From contig NZ_CP020991.1 in assembly GCF_002874775.1 (NCBI RefSeq), forward strand, positions 2,693,679-2,757,678: a stretch of DNA of 64,000 bases, read 5' to 3'. The stretch comes from Monoglobus pectinilyticus (GTDB lineage: Bacteria > Bacillota > Clostridia > Monoglobales > Monoglobaceae). The notes under the pieces were generated by a model. It was not told the origin of the DNA. It made no database searches and was given only the letters and a program-made list of their open reading frames with translations. Position numbers and translations under genes: made by a program. Shown here in pieces: positions 27,787-37,730 of the stretch (position 1 is the first letter of the stretch; the number at the start of each line of letters is the position of its first letter).

Positions 27787-29151
27787 TTATGCAACAAATT
27801 TGAAATTCATGTTTTCATCTTCGATTAAATAAGAGGTAGTAGCTTTATAAGAGACAGAACCAAATTTATTTAATGGCCAAAATCTAAATACTGCTCCGCC
27901 TATTAATTCACTTTTCGGAACCTGACCAATTTCACGGCTGTCTCTGCTGTTATTCCTATTATCCCCCATTACAAAGATTTTACCCTTTTCTATAACAATT
28001 GGATTATCTTTGCTATAATTTCCTGATGCAATTTGTTCAGCTATATAACTGCCGGAGCGTGTTGTTTTAGCTTTGATATAAGGCTCGTCAATAACCTGGT
28101 CATTAACATATACATCGCCTGTCTCGAAATCAATATAAACAGTGTCGCCCTCGGTTGCAATAACTCTCTTAACATATGGTCTTTTAGGGTCAGATGATGG
28201 TTTAAAGATAACAACATCGCCCTTTTTTGGTGTATAGAATAATCTGTTAACATATAATCTATCATTTTCCTGCAGTGTTGGCTGCATAGACTCACCTTGA
28301 ACTTTAACCAAAGTGAATACAAAATTTCTTATAAGCAGGGCAACGGCAACAGCAATAACTATCGCAATAACCCAATCTCTGATTTCTTTCATCATGTTTA
28401 CTTCCTTATGTGAATTTTTTGGTTTTGCCGCTGAGATATTTCCGCTTTTTACAGGTGCGCGTCCGACCGCCTGTGAGTTTGCAGACACGGTATTCTGAAC
28501 TTGTCTTCTTTTAAATGCTTGTTCATTACTCTTAGAAGTTCTGGATACATGTGCAGAATCACTTGGTTTAGAAGAATTCTGCTCTGAAGCTCTTTTTTGA
28601 CTTGATGGAGCAGTATTTTGTCTCTTCTGAGACGGAGGTACAGCTTCAGAAATTTTAGGCATAACCTGCGTTTCTCCTGAAGACATTATTGTTCGTCTGC
28701 GTGTATTTGCAGAAGAGGAAGAGGCGTTTAAAACGCTTTCATTGCGCTGGGGACGAGACTGTGTATTTTTAGAAGCAGACGGAGCTGATGAAAAATTCTC
28801 TATCGCGTCAGGCTGCTGTCTGTGGGCGTTGCTGAAAACACTGTCTGATGAAGATACAGTCGGTACAGGCTTTTGAACATCGGCAGTATTTCTGCGGGAT
28901 GAAGCCATTTTTAAATCAGCGTTGGCAGCTTCCTGGGCTTTTAGTCTTGCTAACCGTCTTGCCTTAGCCTCTTCTTCAGCTTGTATTTGCTGTTCCATTT
29001 CTCTTTGTCTTGCTAAACGCCGCTGGCGTCTTTCTTCGATTTCACGAAGCATAGAGTCAGTTTGAGCATTTATTTCAGATTTAGCTTTTTCAACAGTTTC
29101 ATCAATATTTCCATTGTTCTGATTGTTCGGCTTTTGATTTTTATTATTCAT
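27787..29151 (-). CDS. lepB: Signal peptidase I with a long disordered cytoplasmic extension
   Basis: The start is ATG 29151, with an AGGAGTG SD just upstream that includes the frame's earlier GTG (29160). The product is 454 aa, more than twice the usual Gram-positive length. The first 245 or so residues are extra: an Arg/Glu/Ala-rich coiled-coil stretch (EERRQRRLARQREMEQ...), then a Ser/Gln/Asn-rich low-complexity tail. One transmembrane helix follows (WVIAIVIAVAVALLIRNFVF), then the S26 catalytic core: GESMQPT with Ser288, VKRVIATEGD with Lys328, and MGDNRNNSRDSR. It cleaves signal peptides outside the membrane; the extension would sit in the cytoplasm. Confidence 0.92.
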   Translation of the reverse strand: MNNKNQKPNNQNNGNIDETVEKAKSEINAQTDSMLREIEERRQRRLARQREMEQQIQAEEEAKARRLARLKAQEAANADLKMASSRRNTADVQKPVPTVSSSDSVFSNAHRQQPDAIENFSSAPSASKNTQSRPQRNESVLNASSSSANTRRRTIMSSGETQVMPKISEAVPPSQKRQNTAPSSQKRASEQNSSKPSDSAHVSRTSKSNEQAFKRRQVQNTVSANSQAVGRAPVKSGNISAAKPKNSHKEVNMMKEIRDWVIAIVIAVAVALLIRNFVFTLVKVQGESMQPTLQENDRLYVNRLFYTPKKGDVVIFKPSSDPKRPYVKRVIATEGDTVYIDFETGDVYVNDQVIDEPYIKAKTTRSGSYIAEQIASGNYSKDNPIVIEKGKIFVMGDNRNNSRDSREIGQVPKSELIGGAVFRFWPLNKFGSVSYKATTSYLIEDENMNFKFVA

Positions 29152-29228
29152 AATAAACACTCCTAAAATAACTACAAAATGCTAAAGAGTGGTGATTAAA
29201 GATTAACCACCACTGCATTTTTTAACTA

Positions 29229-29570
29229 TTAAAGTTTCTCTTTAACCTTTGCTGCTTTACCAACTCTATCACGTAGATAATAAAGCTTAGCGCGTCTTAC
29301 CTTACCATGTCTAACAACCTCAATGCGGTCGATTTTAGGAGAATTAACAGGGAAAGTTCTTTCCACGCCAACTCCATAAGAAAGACGTCTTACAGTAAAT
29401 GTTTCCTGAATACCGCCATGATTCTTCTTGATAACAGTTCCCTCAAACATCTGAACTCTTTCTCTGCTTCCTTCTTTTACCTTGACATACACTCTCAAAG
29501 TGTCACCAATAGCAATTTCAGGTAAATCTTTTCTGATTTGTTCTTGTGTAATTTGTTGTAAAATATCCAT
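29229..29570 (-). CDS. rplS: 50S ribosomal protein L19
   Basis: The start is ATG 29570 ([17 protein letters not shown]), with AAAGGAAAGGAT upstream; the longer frame to 29609 covers the leader. The product is 113 aa, the normal length, with the family core [44 protein letters not shown] split by standard loops. It lies at the 30S-50S interface. A weak inverted repeat (29188-29194 / 29208-29214) follows the gene. trmD and rimM, frequent neighbours, are absent here. Confidence 0.95.
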   Translation of the reverse strand: MDILQQITQEQIRKDLPEIAIGDTLRVYVKVKEGSRERVQMFEGTVIKKNHGGIQETFTVRRLSYGVGVERTFPVNSPKIDRIEVVRHGKVRRAKLYYLRDRVGKAAKVKEKL

Positions 29571-29771
29571 TTTTACATCCTTTCCTTTTAAGATATTCTT
29601 GCCACACATCAGGCAGAGGACTACCTATTATTAACTTTATAAGAATAGCATAAAAATATCATATTTGCAAGTAATTTTTAAACATTTATATTTTTTGAGA
29701 AAATTCGCCAAAAAAATCTTATAATTTATTTTAATAGTTAGTAATGATAGTAAATTATGTTTAAATAAAAT

Positions 29772-30719
29772 CTATTCAACTATTTCATCAACCGGTTCTT
29801 CATTTTCAGGGTCTATAATTGCGTTTACAAATTCAACAGGGTCAAAAGGTTCTATATCGTCAATTTTTTCTCCAACGCCAATAAATTTAACGGGTATGTC
29901 ATAATCATTCTTGATTGCCAATACAATACCGCCCTTTGCTGTTCCGTCCAGTTTTGTTAAAATAATTCCTGTTATATCTGCGGCCTCTTTAAACTGTATG
30001 GCTTGCTGAACAGCGTTCTGACCTGTTGTTGCGTCGAGCACAAGAAGAACTTCCTTGCTGGAGTTTGGCAGTTCACGGTTAAGAATCTTATAAATCTTTT
30101 TCAATTCTTCCATCAGGTTTTTCTTATTGTGCAGCCGTCCTGCGGTATCACATAAGAGAATATCAATATTTCTTGATTTAGCTGCGTTTACAGCGTCATA
30201 TATAACAGCAGCTGGGTCTGAACCTTCCTGCTGTTTAATTATATCAACCCCGGCGCGTTCTGACCAAACTTCAAGCTGTTCTATTGCTGCGGCGCGGAAA
30301 GTGTCTGCGGCGGCTATCAAAACTGATTTCCCTTGATTTCTATACATATTTGCAATTTTGCCTATGGATGTTGTTTTGCCAACTCCGTTAACGCCAATCA
30401 CCATTATAACAGCCGGCGTGCCTTGAAGTTCAATTTTTGAACCGCTGCCTTCTGTTAAAATATCACTCATTATTTTATTTAGTTCACTTTTTAATTCATA
30501 ACTGTCTCTAAGTTTTTTCTCTTTTGCAGCTTGGCGCAGTTTTTCAATTATATCCATCGATGTGTTTACGCCCAAATCGGATGTAATAAGAACCTCTTCA
30601 AGCTCGTCAAATAAGTCGTCGTCAATCTTCTTAAATGTTTTTAAGACTGTATTAAATTTTTCATTTATACTTTCCTTTGTTTTTGCAAGACTTTTCTTTA
30701 ATTTATCAAATAATCCCAT
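29772..30719 (-). CDS. ftsY: Signal recognition particle receptor FtsY
   Basis: The product is 315 aa. A short N-domain (residues 1-90) is followed by the SRP GTPase: G1 GVNGVGKTTSIGKIA, the insertion-box region ADTFRAAAIEQLEVW, G3 DTAGRLHNKKNLMEEL, G4 TKLDGTAKGG, and a GVGEKIDDIEPF end. The long acidic A-domain of E. coli FtsY is missing, as is usual in Firmicutes. It docks SRP-bound ribosomes at the membrane. Its start codon overlaps the smc stop by one base, so the two are translationally coupled. Confidence 0.95.
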   Translation of the reverse strand: MGLFDKLKKSLAKTKESINEKFNTVLKTFKKIDDDLFDELEEVLITSDLGVNTSMDIIEKLRQAAKEKKLRDSYELKSELNKIMSDILTEGSGSKIELQGTPAVIMVIGVNGVGKTTSIGKIANMYRNQGKSVLIAAADTFRAAAIEQLEVWSERAGVDIIKQQEGSDPAAVIYDAVNAAKSRNIDILLCDTAGRLHNKKNLMEELKKIYKILNRELPNSSKEVLLVLDATTGQNAVQQAIQFKEAADITGIILTKLDGTAKGGIVLAIKNDYDIPVKFIGVGEKIDDIEPFDPVEFVNAIIDPENEEPVDEIVE

Positions 30720-33700
30720 TATTTACTCACCTCGTCAATATTTAATGTTAATAATTTTGAAACGCCTTTTTCCTGCATGGTTACGCCGTATAAAATATTG
30801 GCGGATTCCATTGTGCCTCTTCTGTGTGTAACTACAATAAATTGAGTGTTTTGGCTGTATTGTTTTAGGTATTCGGCAAATCGGTAAACGTTTACATCAT
30901 CCAGCGCCGCTTCTATTTCATCTAATATACAAAATGGAGTAGGACGTACGTTTAAAATAGAAAACAGAAGAGCTATTGCAGTGAATGCTCTTTCTCCTCC
31001 TGACAGCAGCGTTAGGTTTTGAAGTTTTTTCCCGGGGGGCTGAGCCTCAATTTCAATTCCGCTTTCTAAAACGTTATCCGGGTCTGACAGACTTAGATTA
31101 GCTTGTCCTCCGCCAAACAGCTCAGAGAATACCCGGCTGAAGTTTTCGTTAATAATTTTAAATTGTTCTGAAAATCTTTCTTTCATAATTAAAAGCATTT
31201 CGTCTATTATACGAACCAATTCTTTTTTAGATTTTTCTAAATCGTTTGTCTGTTCAGTCAGAAAATCTACCCTTTCGCTAACAGTCTTATACTCTTCTAT
31301 AGAATCAATATTTATATTCCCGAGAGATTTTATTTCCTTTTTAAGTTCTGTTATCCTTTTTATTGAGCTGTTTAAATCGAACCCGGTCAAATCTCTGTTT
31401 GACGCGTCGCTGTAGGTTAACTCATATTCTTCCCATAAATGATTAATTATTGATTCAAGCTCAGTTTCAGAGTTTTCGTATTTCGTTTGTGCTTTTGCAA
31501 GACGCCCGGATAGATTAAACAAGGTTTCTCTTATGTTGTTGACAGAAGCCTGCCGGCTTTTTATTTTGTCGTCGATTTCCTGTCTCTTTTTAATATAAGA
31601 TTCCAGTGATGTTCTGGTATCAAGCAAAAGTTTTTTATTTTTCTCAATATTTTTTTCAAAATCAAGTTTATTTTTACGCAAATCCTCAATTGTATTTTTT
31701 AGCTTCTCAATTTCAGATTGTCTGTTTGAAATTGATGACAATATTTGTTCCTTCTCCGAGATAACTCTCTGGATCTTTTCATTTGTTTGTTCAATGTCTT
31801 TTAAAATTGTGTTTTTCTTAATGCTTAGGTCGAGCATTGTACGAGTGAGCTTTTCGTTTTTGCCCGACAGTTCCGCAAACGTTTTTTCTTCTTTATCAGC
31901 CTTTATTTTTAATTCATCAACAATTTTATTAATAGAAAGAATTTTAGTTTTATTTTCAGATATTTCGTTTGATATGTTATTAATTTTATTGGTCAAATCA
32001 CTTAATTCTTCTGAAAGTTTACTTTTATCACTGCTCATAGTATTTAATACATCATTTAAATGATGTTTATCTGATACAAGTTTTATCAATGTTTCATTAT
32101 ATGCCATTAACTTTTCATTGTTGTTTTTTATATCATCCATCAAATCATTTGTTTCAACAGAAAGCGTTTTAATTTTTGAGCTGCTTGTTTCTATTATTTT
32201 TTCTACCTTTAAAATTTCGGCGGCTAAATTTTCAATTTCATTTGCTCTTGAGAGCGAACCGATTGACTTAGCTATGCTGCCGCCTGTCATTGCACCGCCT
32301 GCCTGTATAATATCACCGCCGAGAGTTACTATTCTGAAACGGTGTGAACAGCCCTTCCCCATTTTCACTGCGTTGTCAATTGTGTCGACTACAACTGTGG
32401 AAGAAAGTACGCTGCTTATTATTGGCTTATATATATCGGAGCAGCTGCAAAGAGAGTCAGCAGTGCCAATGTATCCATCATAACTTTGGGCTGATGAGTT
32501 GTTTATATTTTTTGCTTTTATTGTGGATATAGGAAGAAAAGTCGCTCTGCCCAAATTATTCTGCTTTAAATATTTTATTGCAGTTTTAGCATCTTCAGGG
32601 GTATCGGTAACAATGTTTTGAGCAGTGTTTCCGAGAGCCGTTTCAACTGCGGTAATATATTTTTTATCAACCTTTATAAGCTGTGATAGCGGACCGTGTA
32701 TTGTTATTCCTGATAATTTCTTCTGTTGGTAAGATTTTATAATATTCTTAACGCCTCGGCTGTATCCTTCTAAATCGCGTTCCATGTCGATGAGCATTTT
32801 TTGTTTTGAGGTTATTTGACCCAATTTAATATTATTTTTGTTTTTGAATGATACCTCTTTCTGCAACTCAACATTTTTGGAACCATATTTTTCTTCAAGC
32901 TGATTTATTTTGTTTTTTAAGTCATTAATATTATTTTCTTTTTCAGCTGTATCTTTTTCAAGTTTATTTAACTGATTTGCTGTATTATTAATGTCTGATT
33001 CTTTTTGGTTTAATTCCTGCTTTATAATATCAGAACGTGAGCTAAAGTTATCAATAAGTATTTTTTGGTTTTCAATTGAATTTTCTATATTTTGAACGTT
33101 TGTAGTATTTTTAAGTATTTCAGAATGCAGTGCTTCGATTTCTTTACTCTTTTCAGACACATCAACTCCTGCGCGATTTGCTGAATCCTGCAGCTCTAAT
33201 GAACTTTTTTCAAACGCGTCGTTTTGAGATGTCAGTGAAAGAAGACTGTCTTTTAAACTTTTAGATTCGCTGTCAAGTTCGGCCATACGTTTGGTATAAT
33301 CATCTATTTCAGAGATAAATCTGCTTATAGTATCTTCGGAATGTTTTATATCGCTTTCAGATAAATTCAGATTATTTGTGTGCTCATGAATAAGTTCTGT
33401 AATACTCCTGTCCTCAGTGCGGCAGTTCTCACATTTTAAATCTATTTCTTCCGATTCCTTAAACATCAAAGAAATTTTTTCATCATTTTCTGTTATCTGA
33501 GTTTGTATATCATTTATTTGATTTTCATATATTTCTATATCTTCTTTTAGTTTTTCTAGTATTTCTCTTTTTTTGTCTATATTTATAACTGAAACGTTTA
33601 TTTCAAGCTCTTTCATTTCTTCGTGAAGAACAAGATATTTTTTTGCTTTCTCAGATTGCTTTTTCAACGGTTCAAGCTGACTTTCAAGTTCGCTCAGGAT

Positions 33701-34279
33701 ATCTTTAACACGGGTAAGATTCTCAGTGGTTTGGGAGAGCTTCTTTTCAGCTTCATTTTTTCTGTATTTATATTTTGAAATACCGGAGGCTTCTTCAAAA
33801 ATTTGGCGCCTGTCCTCCGATTTTGTGCTTAAAATATTATCTATTTGACCCTGCCCGATAATAGAATATCCGTCACGTCCCAAACCGGTATCCATAAAAA
33901 GTTCATGAATATCCTTTAGGCGGCATGTCGTTTTATTTATGTAATATTCACTTTCACCGCTCCTGTATATACGGCGGGTTACCTGAAGATCAGGAAAATC
34001 AATATCAAATATTCCGCTGGAATTATCCAATGTTAAGGTTACTTCAGCAAAACCGAGAGCCTTTCGCTTTTCGGTTCCTGAAAATATAACGTCTTCCATT
34101 TTGCTTCCGCGCAGCGATTTAATGCTTTGCTCTCCCATAACCCAGCGTATAGCGTCAGAGATATTACTTTTTCCGGAACCGTTAGGTCCGACTATAGCTG
34201 TGATACCTGAATTAAAATCAAGATAGATTTTATCGGCAAAGGATTTAAACCCCTGCATCTCAATATTCTTTAGAATCAT
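30719..34279 (-). CDS. smc: Chromosome segregation ATPase SMC
   Basis: The product is 1186 aa, full length. The N-terminal head has Walker A GPNGSGKSNISDAIRWV. Long coiled coils flank a hinge (about residues 510-670, with GITIHGPLSQLIKV and GGxIxAGGAMTGGS). The C-terminal head has the LSGGERAFTAIALLFSI signature and Walker B FCILDEIEAALDD. It condenses and segregates chromosomes with ScpA/ScpB, which are not in the window. The rnc gene that often precedes smc is absent. It is the first gene of the smc-ftsY unit. Confidence 0.96.
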   Translation of the reverse strand: MILKNIEMQGFKSFADKIYLDFNSGITAIVGPNGSGKSNISDAIRWVMGEQSIKSLRGSKMEDVIFSGTEKRKALGFAEVTLTLDNSSGIFDIDFPDLQVTRRIYRSGESEYYINKTTCRLKDIHELFMDTGLGRDGYSIIGQGQIDNILSTKSEDRRQIFEEASGISKYKYRKNEAEKKLSQTTENLTRVKDILSELESQLEPLKKQSEKAKKYLVLHEEMKELEINVSVINIDKKREILEKLKEDIEIYENQINDIQTQITENDEKISLMFKESEEIDLKCENCRTEDRSITELIHEHTNNLNLSESDIKHSEDTISRFISEIDDYTKRMAELDSESKSLKDSLLSLTSQNDAFEKSSLELQDSANRAGVDVSEKSKEIEALHSEILKNTTNVQNIENSIENQKILIDNFSSRSDIIKQELNQKESDINNTANQLNKLEKDTAEKENNINDLKNKINQLEEKYGSKNVELQKEVSFKNKNNIKLGQITSKQKMLIDMERDLEGYSRGVKNIIKSYQQKKLSGITIHGPLSQLIKVDKKYITAVETALGNTAQNIVTDTPEDAKTAIKYLKQNNLGRATFLPISTIKAKNINNSSAQSYDGYIGTADSLCSCSDIYKPIISSVLSSTVVVDTIDNAVKMGKGCSHRFRIVTLGGDIIQAGGAMTGGSIAKSIGSLSRANEIENLAAEILKVEKIIETSSSKIKTLSVETNDLMDDIKNNNEKLMAYNETLIKLVSDKHHLNDVLNTMSSDKSKLSEELSDLTNKINNISNEISENKTKILSINKIVDELKIKADKEEKTFAELSGKNEKLTRTMLDLSIKKNTILKDIEQTNEKIQRVISEKEQILSSISNRQSEIEKLKNTIEDLRKNKLDFEKNIEKNKKLLLDTRTSLESYIKKRQEIDDKIKSRQASVNNIRETLFNLSGRLAKAQTKYENSETELESIINHLWEEYELTYSDASNRDLTGFDLNSSIKRITELKKEIKSLGNINIDSIEEYKTVSERVDFLTEQTNDLEKSKKELVRIIDEMLLIMKERFSEQFKIINENFSRVFSELFGGGQANLSLSDPDNVLESGIEIEAQPPGKKLQNLTLLSGGERAFTAIALLFSILNVRPTPFCILDEIEAALDDVNVYRFAEYLKQYSQNTQFIVVTHRRGTMESANILYGVTMQEKGVSKLLTLNIDEVSK

Positions 34280-34469
34280 ATTTTTGCTCCATTATAGATT
34301 TAAAACTATTCTTTTACAATATGCAACATAAATTAAATTATATCATAAAGTTTTTTTATTGTCACGTATTTTTTATAATTTGAAATGAATAAAAAATTCA
34401 TACTATAGGTCAATATTTCTATACTTAAATTTGAATTGTTACTTTTATGTTTCAATATTTATTTTGCTA

Positions 34470-34538
34470 TTGACACTTTTATTTAGAATGATATACTATA
34501 TATATTCCGTTTTTTGGAACGAGTATACCATATATTGT
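34470..34538 (+). promoter_or_regulatory. nrdD promoter with two NrdR-box-like sites
   Basis: TTGACA (34470-34475), a 16-bp spacer and TATACT (34492-34497). Two NrdR-like sequences, ACTATATATAT from 34495 and ACCATATATTGT at 34527-34538, are 32 bp apart, close to the three-turn spacing of tandem NrdR boxes. The first overlaps the -10. NrdR itself is not in the window, so repression by it is inferred. Confidence 0.55.
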
Positions 34539-34578
34539 ATTATATTTAATTTGTTATTATATTTTCTGGAGGATTGAA

Positions 34579-36945
34579 ATGATTAAAACTATTGTTAAAA
34601 GGGATGGCCGCGAGGCGGAATTTGATGTTGTAAAAATTTCAAATGCCATTTATAAAGCTGCCGAAGCGCTTGGTGGTACTGACCATAGTATGGCCGATGA
34701 ACTTGCCGAGCAGGTTGTGGATTATGTTGAAAATTGTCTTGGTGTAGAAAGACCCGGTGTTGAACAGCTGCAGGACGCGGTTGAAAAAGTCCTTGTTGAT
34801 AATGGTCATACCAGAACCGCAAAGGAATTCATTTTGTACCGTGCTCAAAGAAGCCGTGTCAGAGAAATGAATACTGAACTGATGAAAGTTTATGAGGACT
34901 TGACATTTAAATCGGCAAAGGATAACAACGTAAAGCGTGAAAATGCAAATATTGACGGCGATACTGCTATGGGAACCATGCTTAGGTATGGAAGCGAGGG
35001 TGCAAAGCGTTTTTATGATATGTTTATATTAGATCCTCATCATTCTGCCGCTCATAGGAACGGCGATATTCATATACACGATTTGGATTTCCTAACGCTT
35101 ACAACAACATGCTGTCAGATTGATTTGCTGAAACTGTTTAAAAATGGTTTTTCAACCGGTCACGGTTTTTTGCGCGAGCCGAATGATATTGCAAGTTATT
35201 CCGCTTTAGCTTGTATTGCGATACAGTCAAACCAAAATGACCAGCATGGTGGACAAAGTATACCTAACTTTGATTTTTGTATGGCTCCGGGAGTTGCAAA
35301 AACCTACAAGAAGAAATTTATTTCAAATCTATCTTCTGCTCTTGCAATGCTTAGCGGCGACGAAAATGCAAAAGACACTGCTAAACAAATCGTTTCCGAC
35401 ATAAAATCTGAGCAGAAAATTGAGCCGACATTAGCCGGTTCCGCAGAGTATGGAGAAATTCTGCTTAAGAAGCTTGAAGAAAAGATGAGTAATGAGTCTG
35501 CTAAAAGAGCGGTTAAATTTATAGTAGAAAATTCTGTAAAGGAGACTGACAGGGCAACTTATCAAGCTATGGAAGCTTTAATCCATAACCTCAATACAAT
35601 GCACTCCAGAGCGGGAGCGCAGATTCCTTTCAGTTCTCTTAATTATGGCACCGATACTTCCGAAGAGGGCCGTATGGTTATGAAAAATCTGTTGTTGGCG
35701 GAGGAAGCAGGTCTTGGAAATGGTGAAACGCCTATCTTTCCGATTCATATATTCAAAGTTAAGGAAGGTATAAACTTTAATAAAGAAGATATTAATTACG
35801 ACCTGTTTAAATTAGCCTGTCGTGTGTCTGCAAAACGCTTGTTTCCTAACTTTAGTTTCCTTGACGCTCCTTTTAATCTTCAATATTATAAAGAGGGTCA
35901 TCCTGAGACAGAAGCAACATATATGGGCTGCAGAACGAGAGTTGTTGCCAATAGCTATGACAAATCAAGAGAGATAACATATGGCAGAGGAAACCTGAGT
36001 TTTACCTCGATAAATTTGCCGCGTATTGCTATTAATGCCAACGGCAGTATAGATTGGTTTTTTGATGAGCTCGACAGAAAGATTGATTTGGTAATCGACC
36101 AGCTTTTGGCAAGATATAAGGTTCAGGCTGCAAAAACCGTAAAAAACTATCCGTTTTTAATGGGCCAGGGGATATGGCTGGATTCTGAAAAGCTTGGTCC
36201 CAATGATACTGTGGGTGAAGTTCTTAAACATGGAACTTTGACAGCCGGATTTATTGGACTTGCAGAATGTTTGAAAGCGCTTACCGGTAAACATCACGGA
36301 GAATCTCAGCGCTCTCAGAATTTAGGTCTTGAAATTGTTGGGCATATGCGCAAAAGAATGGATGAAGCCACAGAAAAGTATGGAATGAACTTTTCATTGA
36401 TTGCAACGCCGGCGGAAGGTCTTTCAGGCAGATTTGTCAACATTGACAGAGAAAAATTCGGGGTTATAGAAGGGGTAACTGACAGAGAATATTATACAAA
36501 TTCATTCCATATTCCTGTATATTATCCTATCAGCGCATATGAGAAAATAAGATTGGAAGCTCCATATCATCCATTAACAAATGGAGGACATATATCTTAT
36601 ATTGAGCTTGACGGCGACCCCACAACAAATGTAGAAGCATTTGAAAATGTTATCCGATTTATGAAAGAATGCGGTATAGGATACGGCAGTATCAATCACC
36701 CTGTTGACCGTGACCCGGTGTGCGGATATACCGGAATTATAAACGATGAATGTCCTAAGTGCGGCAGAAGTGCGCTTGATACTGATGAAAACGGTGAAGT
36801 TATTGGTATAGAAAGAATAAGAAGAGTAACAGGTTATTTGGCAGGTACATTGGATAGGTTTAATGACGCTAAAAAGGCTGAGGTCAGAGATAGGGTAAAA
36901 CATATGAGTATTAATGACCCGGACACTCCAATGGAACAGCTGTAG
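34579..36945 (+). CDS. nrdD: Anaerobic (class III) ribonucleoside-triphosphate reductase
   Basis: The product is 788 aa with a TGGAGGA SD. Residues 1-95 form an ATP-cone (VKRDGREAEFDVVKISNAIYKAA). The catalytic barrel follows (TTTCCQIDLLKLF, HGGQSIPNFD, GRGNLSFTSINLPRIA). The C-terminus has a Cys4 zinc site (VCGYTG...CPKCGR) and the glycyl radical loop RVTGYLAGT. It makes dNTPs without oxygen and needs the activase NrdG, which is not adjacent here; IS remnants follow instead. The promoter carries NrdR-like boxes. It is strong evidence for an anaerobic host. Confidence 0.95.
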   Translation: MIKTIVKRDGREAEFDVVKISNAIYKAAEALGGTDHSMADELAEQVVDYVENCLGVERPGVEQLQDAVEKVLVDNGHTRTAKEFILYRAQRSRVREMNTELMKVYEDLTFKSAKDNNVKRENANIDGDTAMGTMLRYGSEGAKRFYDMFILDPHHSAAHRNGDIHIHDLDFLTLTTTCCQIDLLKLFKNGFSTGHGFLREPNDIASYSALACIAIQSNQNDQHGGQSIPNFDFCMAPGVAKTYKKKFISNLSSALAMLSGDENAKDTAKQIVSDIKSEQKIEPTLAGSAEYGEILLKKLEEKMSNESAKRAVKFIVENSVKETDRATYQAMEALIHNLNTMHSRAGAQIPFSSLNYGTDTSEEGRMVMKNLLLAEEAGLGNGETPIFPIHIFKVKEGINFNKEDINYDLFKLACRVSAKRLFPNFSFLDAPFNLQYYKEGHPETEATYMGCRTRVVANSYDKSREITYGRGNLSFTSINLPRIAINANGSIDWFFDELDRKIDLVIDQLLARYKVQAAKTVKNYPFLMGQGIWLDSEKLGPNDTVGEVLKHGTLTAGFIGLAECLKALTGKHHGESQRSQNLGLEIVGHMRKRMDEATEKYGMNFSLIATPAEGLSGRFVNIDREKFGVIEGVTDREYYTNSFHIPVYYPISAYEKIRLEAPYHPLTNGGHISYIELDGDPTTNVEAFENVIRFMKECGIGYGSINHPVDRDPVCGYTGIINDECPKCGRSALDTDENGEVIGIERIRRVTGYLAGTLDRFNDAKKAEVRDRVKHMSINDPDTPMEQL

Positions 36946-37095
36946 ATTAGAGATGTATGTGTTCTTATGAATAATATAATATTAAGTGAAAATGGCAGAT
37001 CAAATTTTCACGTGTAAAAGAGATATTAATTTAAAAGTAATAAATATAGTAAAGACTAAGTCTTGCAATGAATAATATAAAAAGACCTTGTATTG

Positions 37096-37145
37096 AACCG
37101 ACCACCATAAGTTAGACCGAAAATCTAACGACTAGGAGGTCGGTT
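37096..37145 (+). mobile_element. IS3-family end block in a terminator-like stem
   Basis: An outer stem AACCGACC (37096-37103) / GGTCGGTT (37138-37145) ends in a T-run. An inner hairpin GTTAGA / TCTAAC lies at 37111-37128. The segment GACCACCATAAGTTAGACC closely matches the minus strand of 9538-9566. It is an IS150-like terminus that may also terminate nrdD transcription. Confidence 0.55.
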
Positions 37146-37163
37146 TTTTATAGCAAAATATAG

Positions 37164-37340
37164 TTTGAATTAAAAAAGAAAATAGTTCAGGAATATTCAA
37201 ATGGGAGCGTTGGATACAAGTTTTTAGCAAACAAATATAGTATCTCTGCAAAAAGTAATGTGAAAAAATGGGTAGATATGCTTATGAAAAATTTGGCGGT
37301 GTGCAAAAAACTAATGCTTTAAAACATTCCACCAATGCGT
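37164..37340 (+). pseudogene. IS3-family OrfA remnant
   Basis: The frame reads KKKIVQEYSNGSVGYKFLANKYSISAKSNVKKWV, the HTH of an IS3 OrfA transposase protein. It then needs a shift to continue as RYAYEKFGGVQKTNALK, the usual next segment. OrfB is missing. The 37340-37730 stretch that follows contains another compound stem (AAAACATTCC...GGATGTTTT, 37321-37382), the terminator at 37479 and no gene. Confidence 0.65.
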
Positions 37341-37478
37341 GAAGAGACTGATTTTTGGTCTCAATGGGATTTGGGATGTTTTAACTCCAGTTAGTCAGTC
37401 TCGCTGGCAGCTTCTTCGATTGAGTGAGTCATTCTTTTTTGCTTAAATATTTCTCGAAAATCACTTTTCTAAAAATTT

Positions 37479-37510
37479 AAGGCATGTATTCATAAGCGAA
37501 TACATGCCTT
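37479..37510 (+). terminator. Intrinsic terminator downstream of IS remnant
   Basis: Perfect 13-bp arms (37479-37491 / 37498-37510), 6-nt loop, followed by TTTT. It insulates the GH105 gene's 3' side; no gene lies between 37341 and 37730. Confidence 0.75.
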
Positions 37511-37730
37511 TTTTAATATTTACGTTGATTAAAATTTTAAATTAAAAAGCGGTCATCAATGTTAAAAAATCTCAGCAACCAAACTGCAATGCAAATAAAT
37601 CATGTGTTTGAGTAATAGTCTTGAACAACTGCTCCTGCTTTAGTTCAACAAAAACACCGGATTTGCACAAATATACAGCAATATAGATGACCATTACAAA
37701 GACATTTGTCTTTGAGCTATTTTATAATAA

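Noticed and set aside
30562-32483. Plus-strand frames within smc and ftsY
   Set aside because: Antisense shadows of well-supported genes, without SDs or family features.
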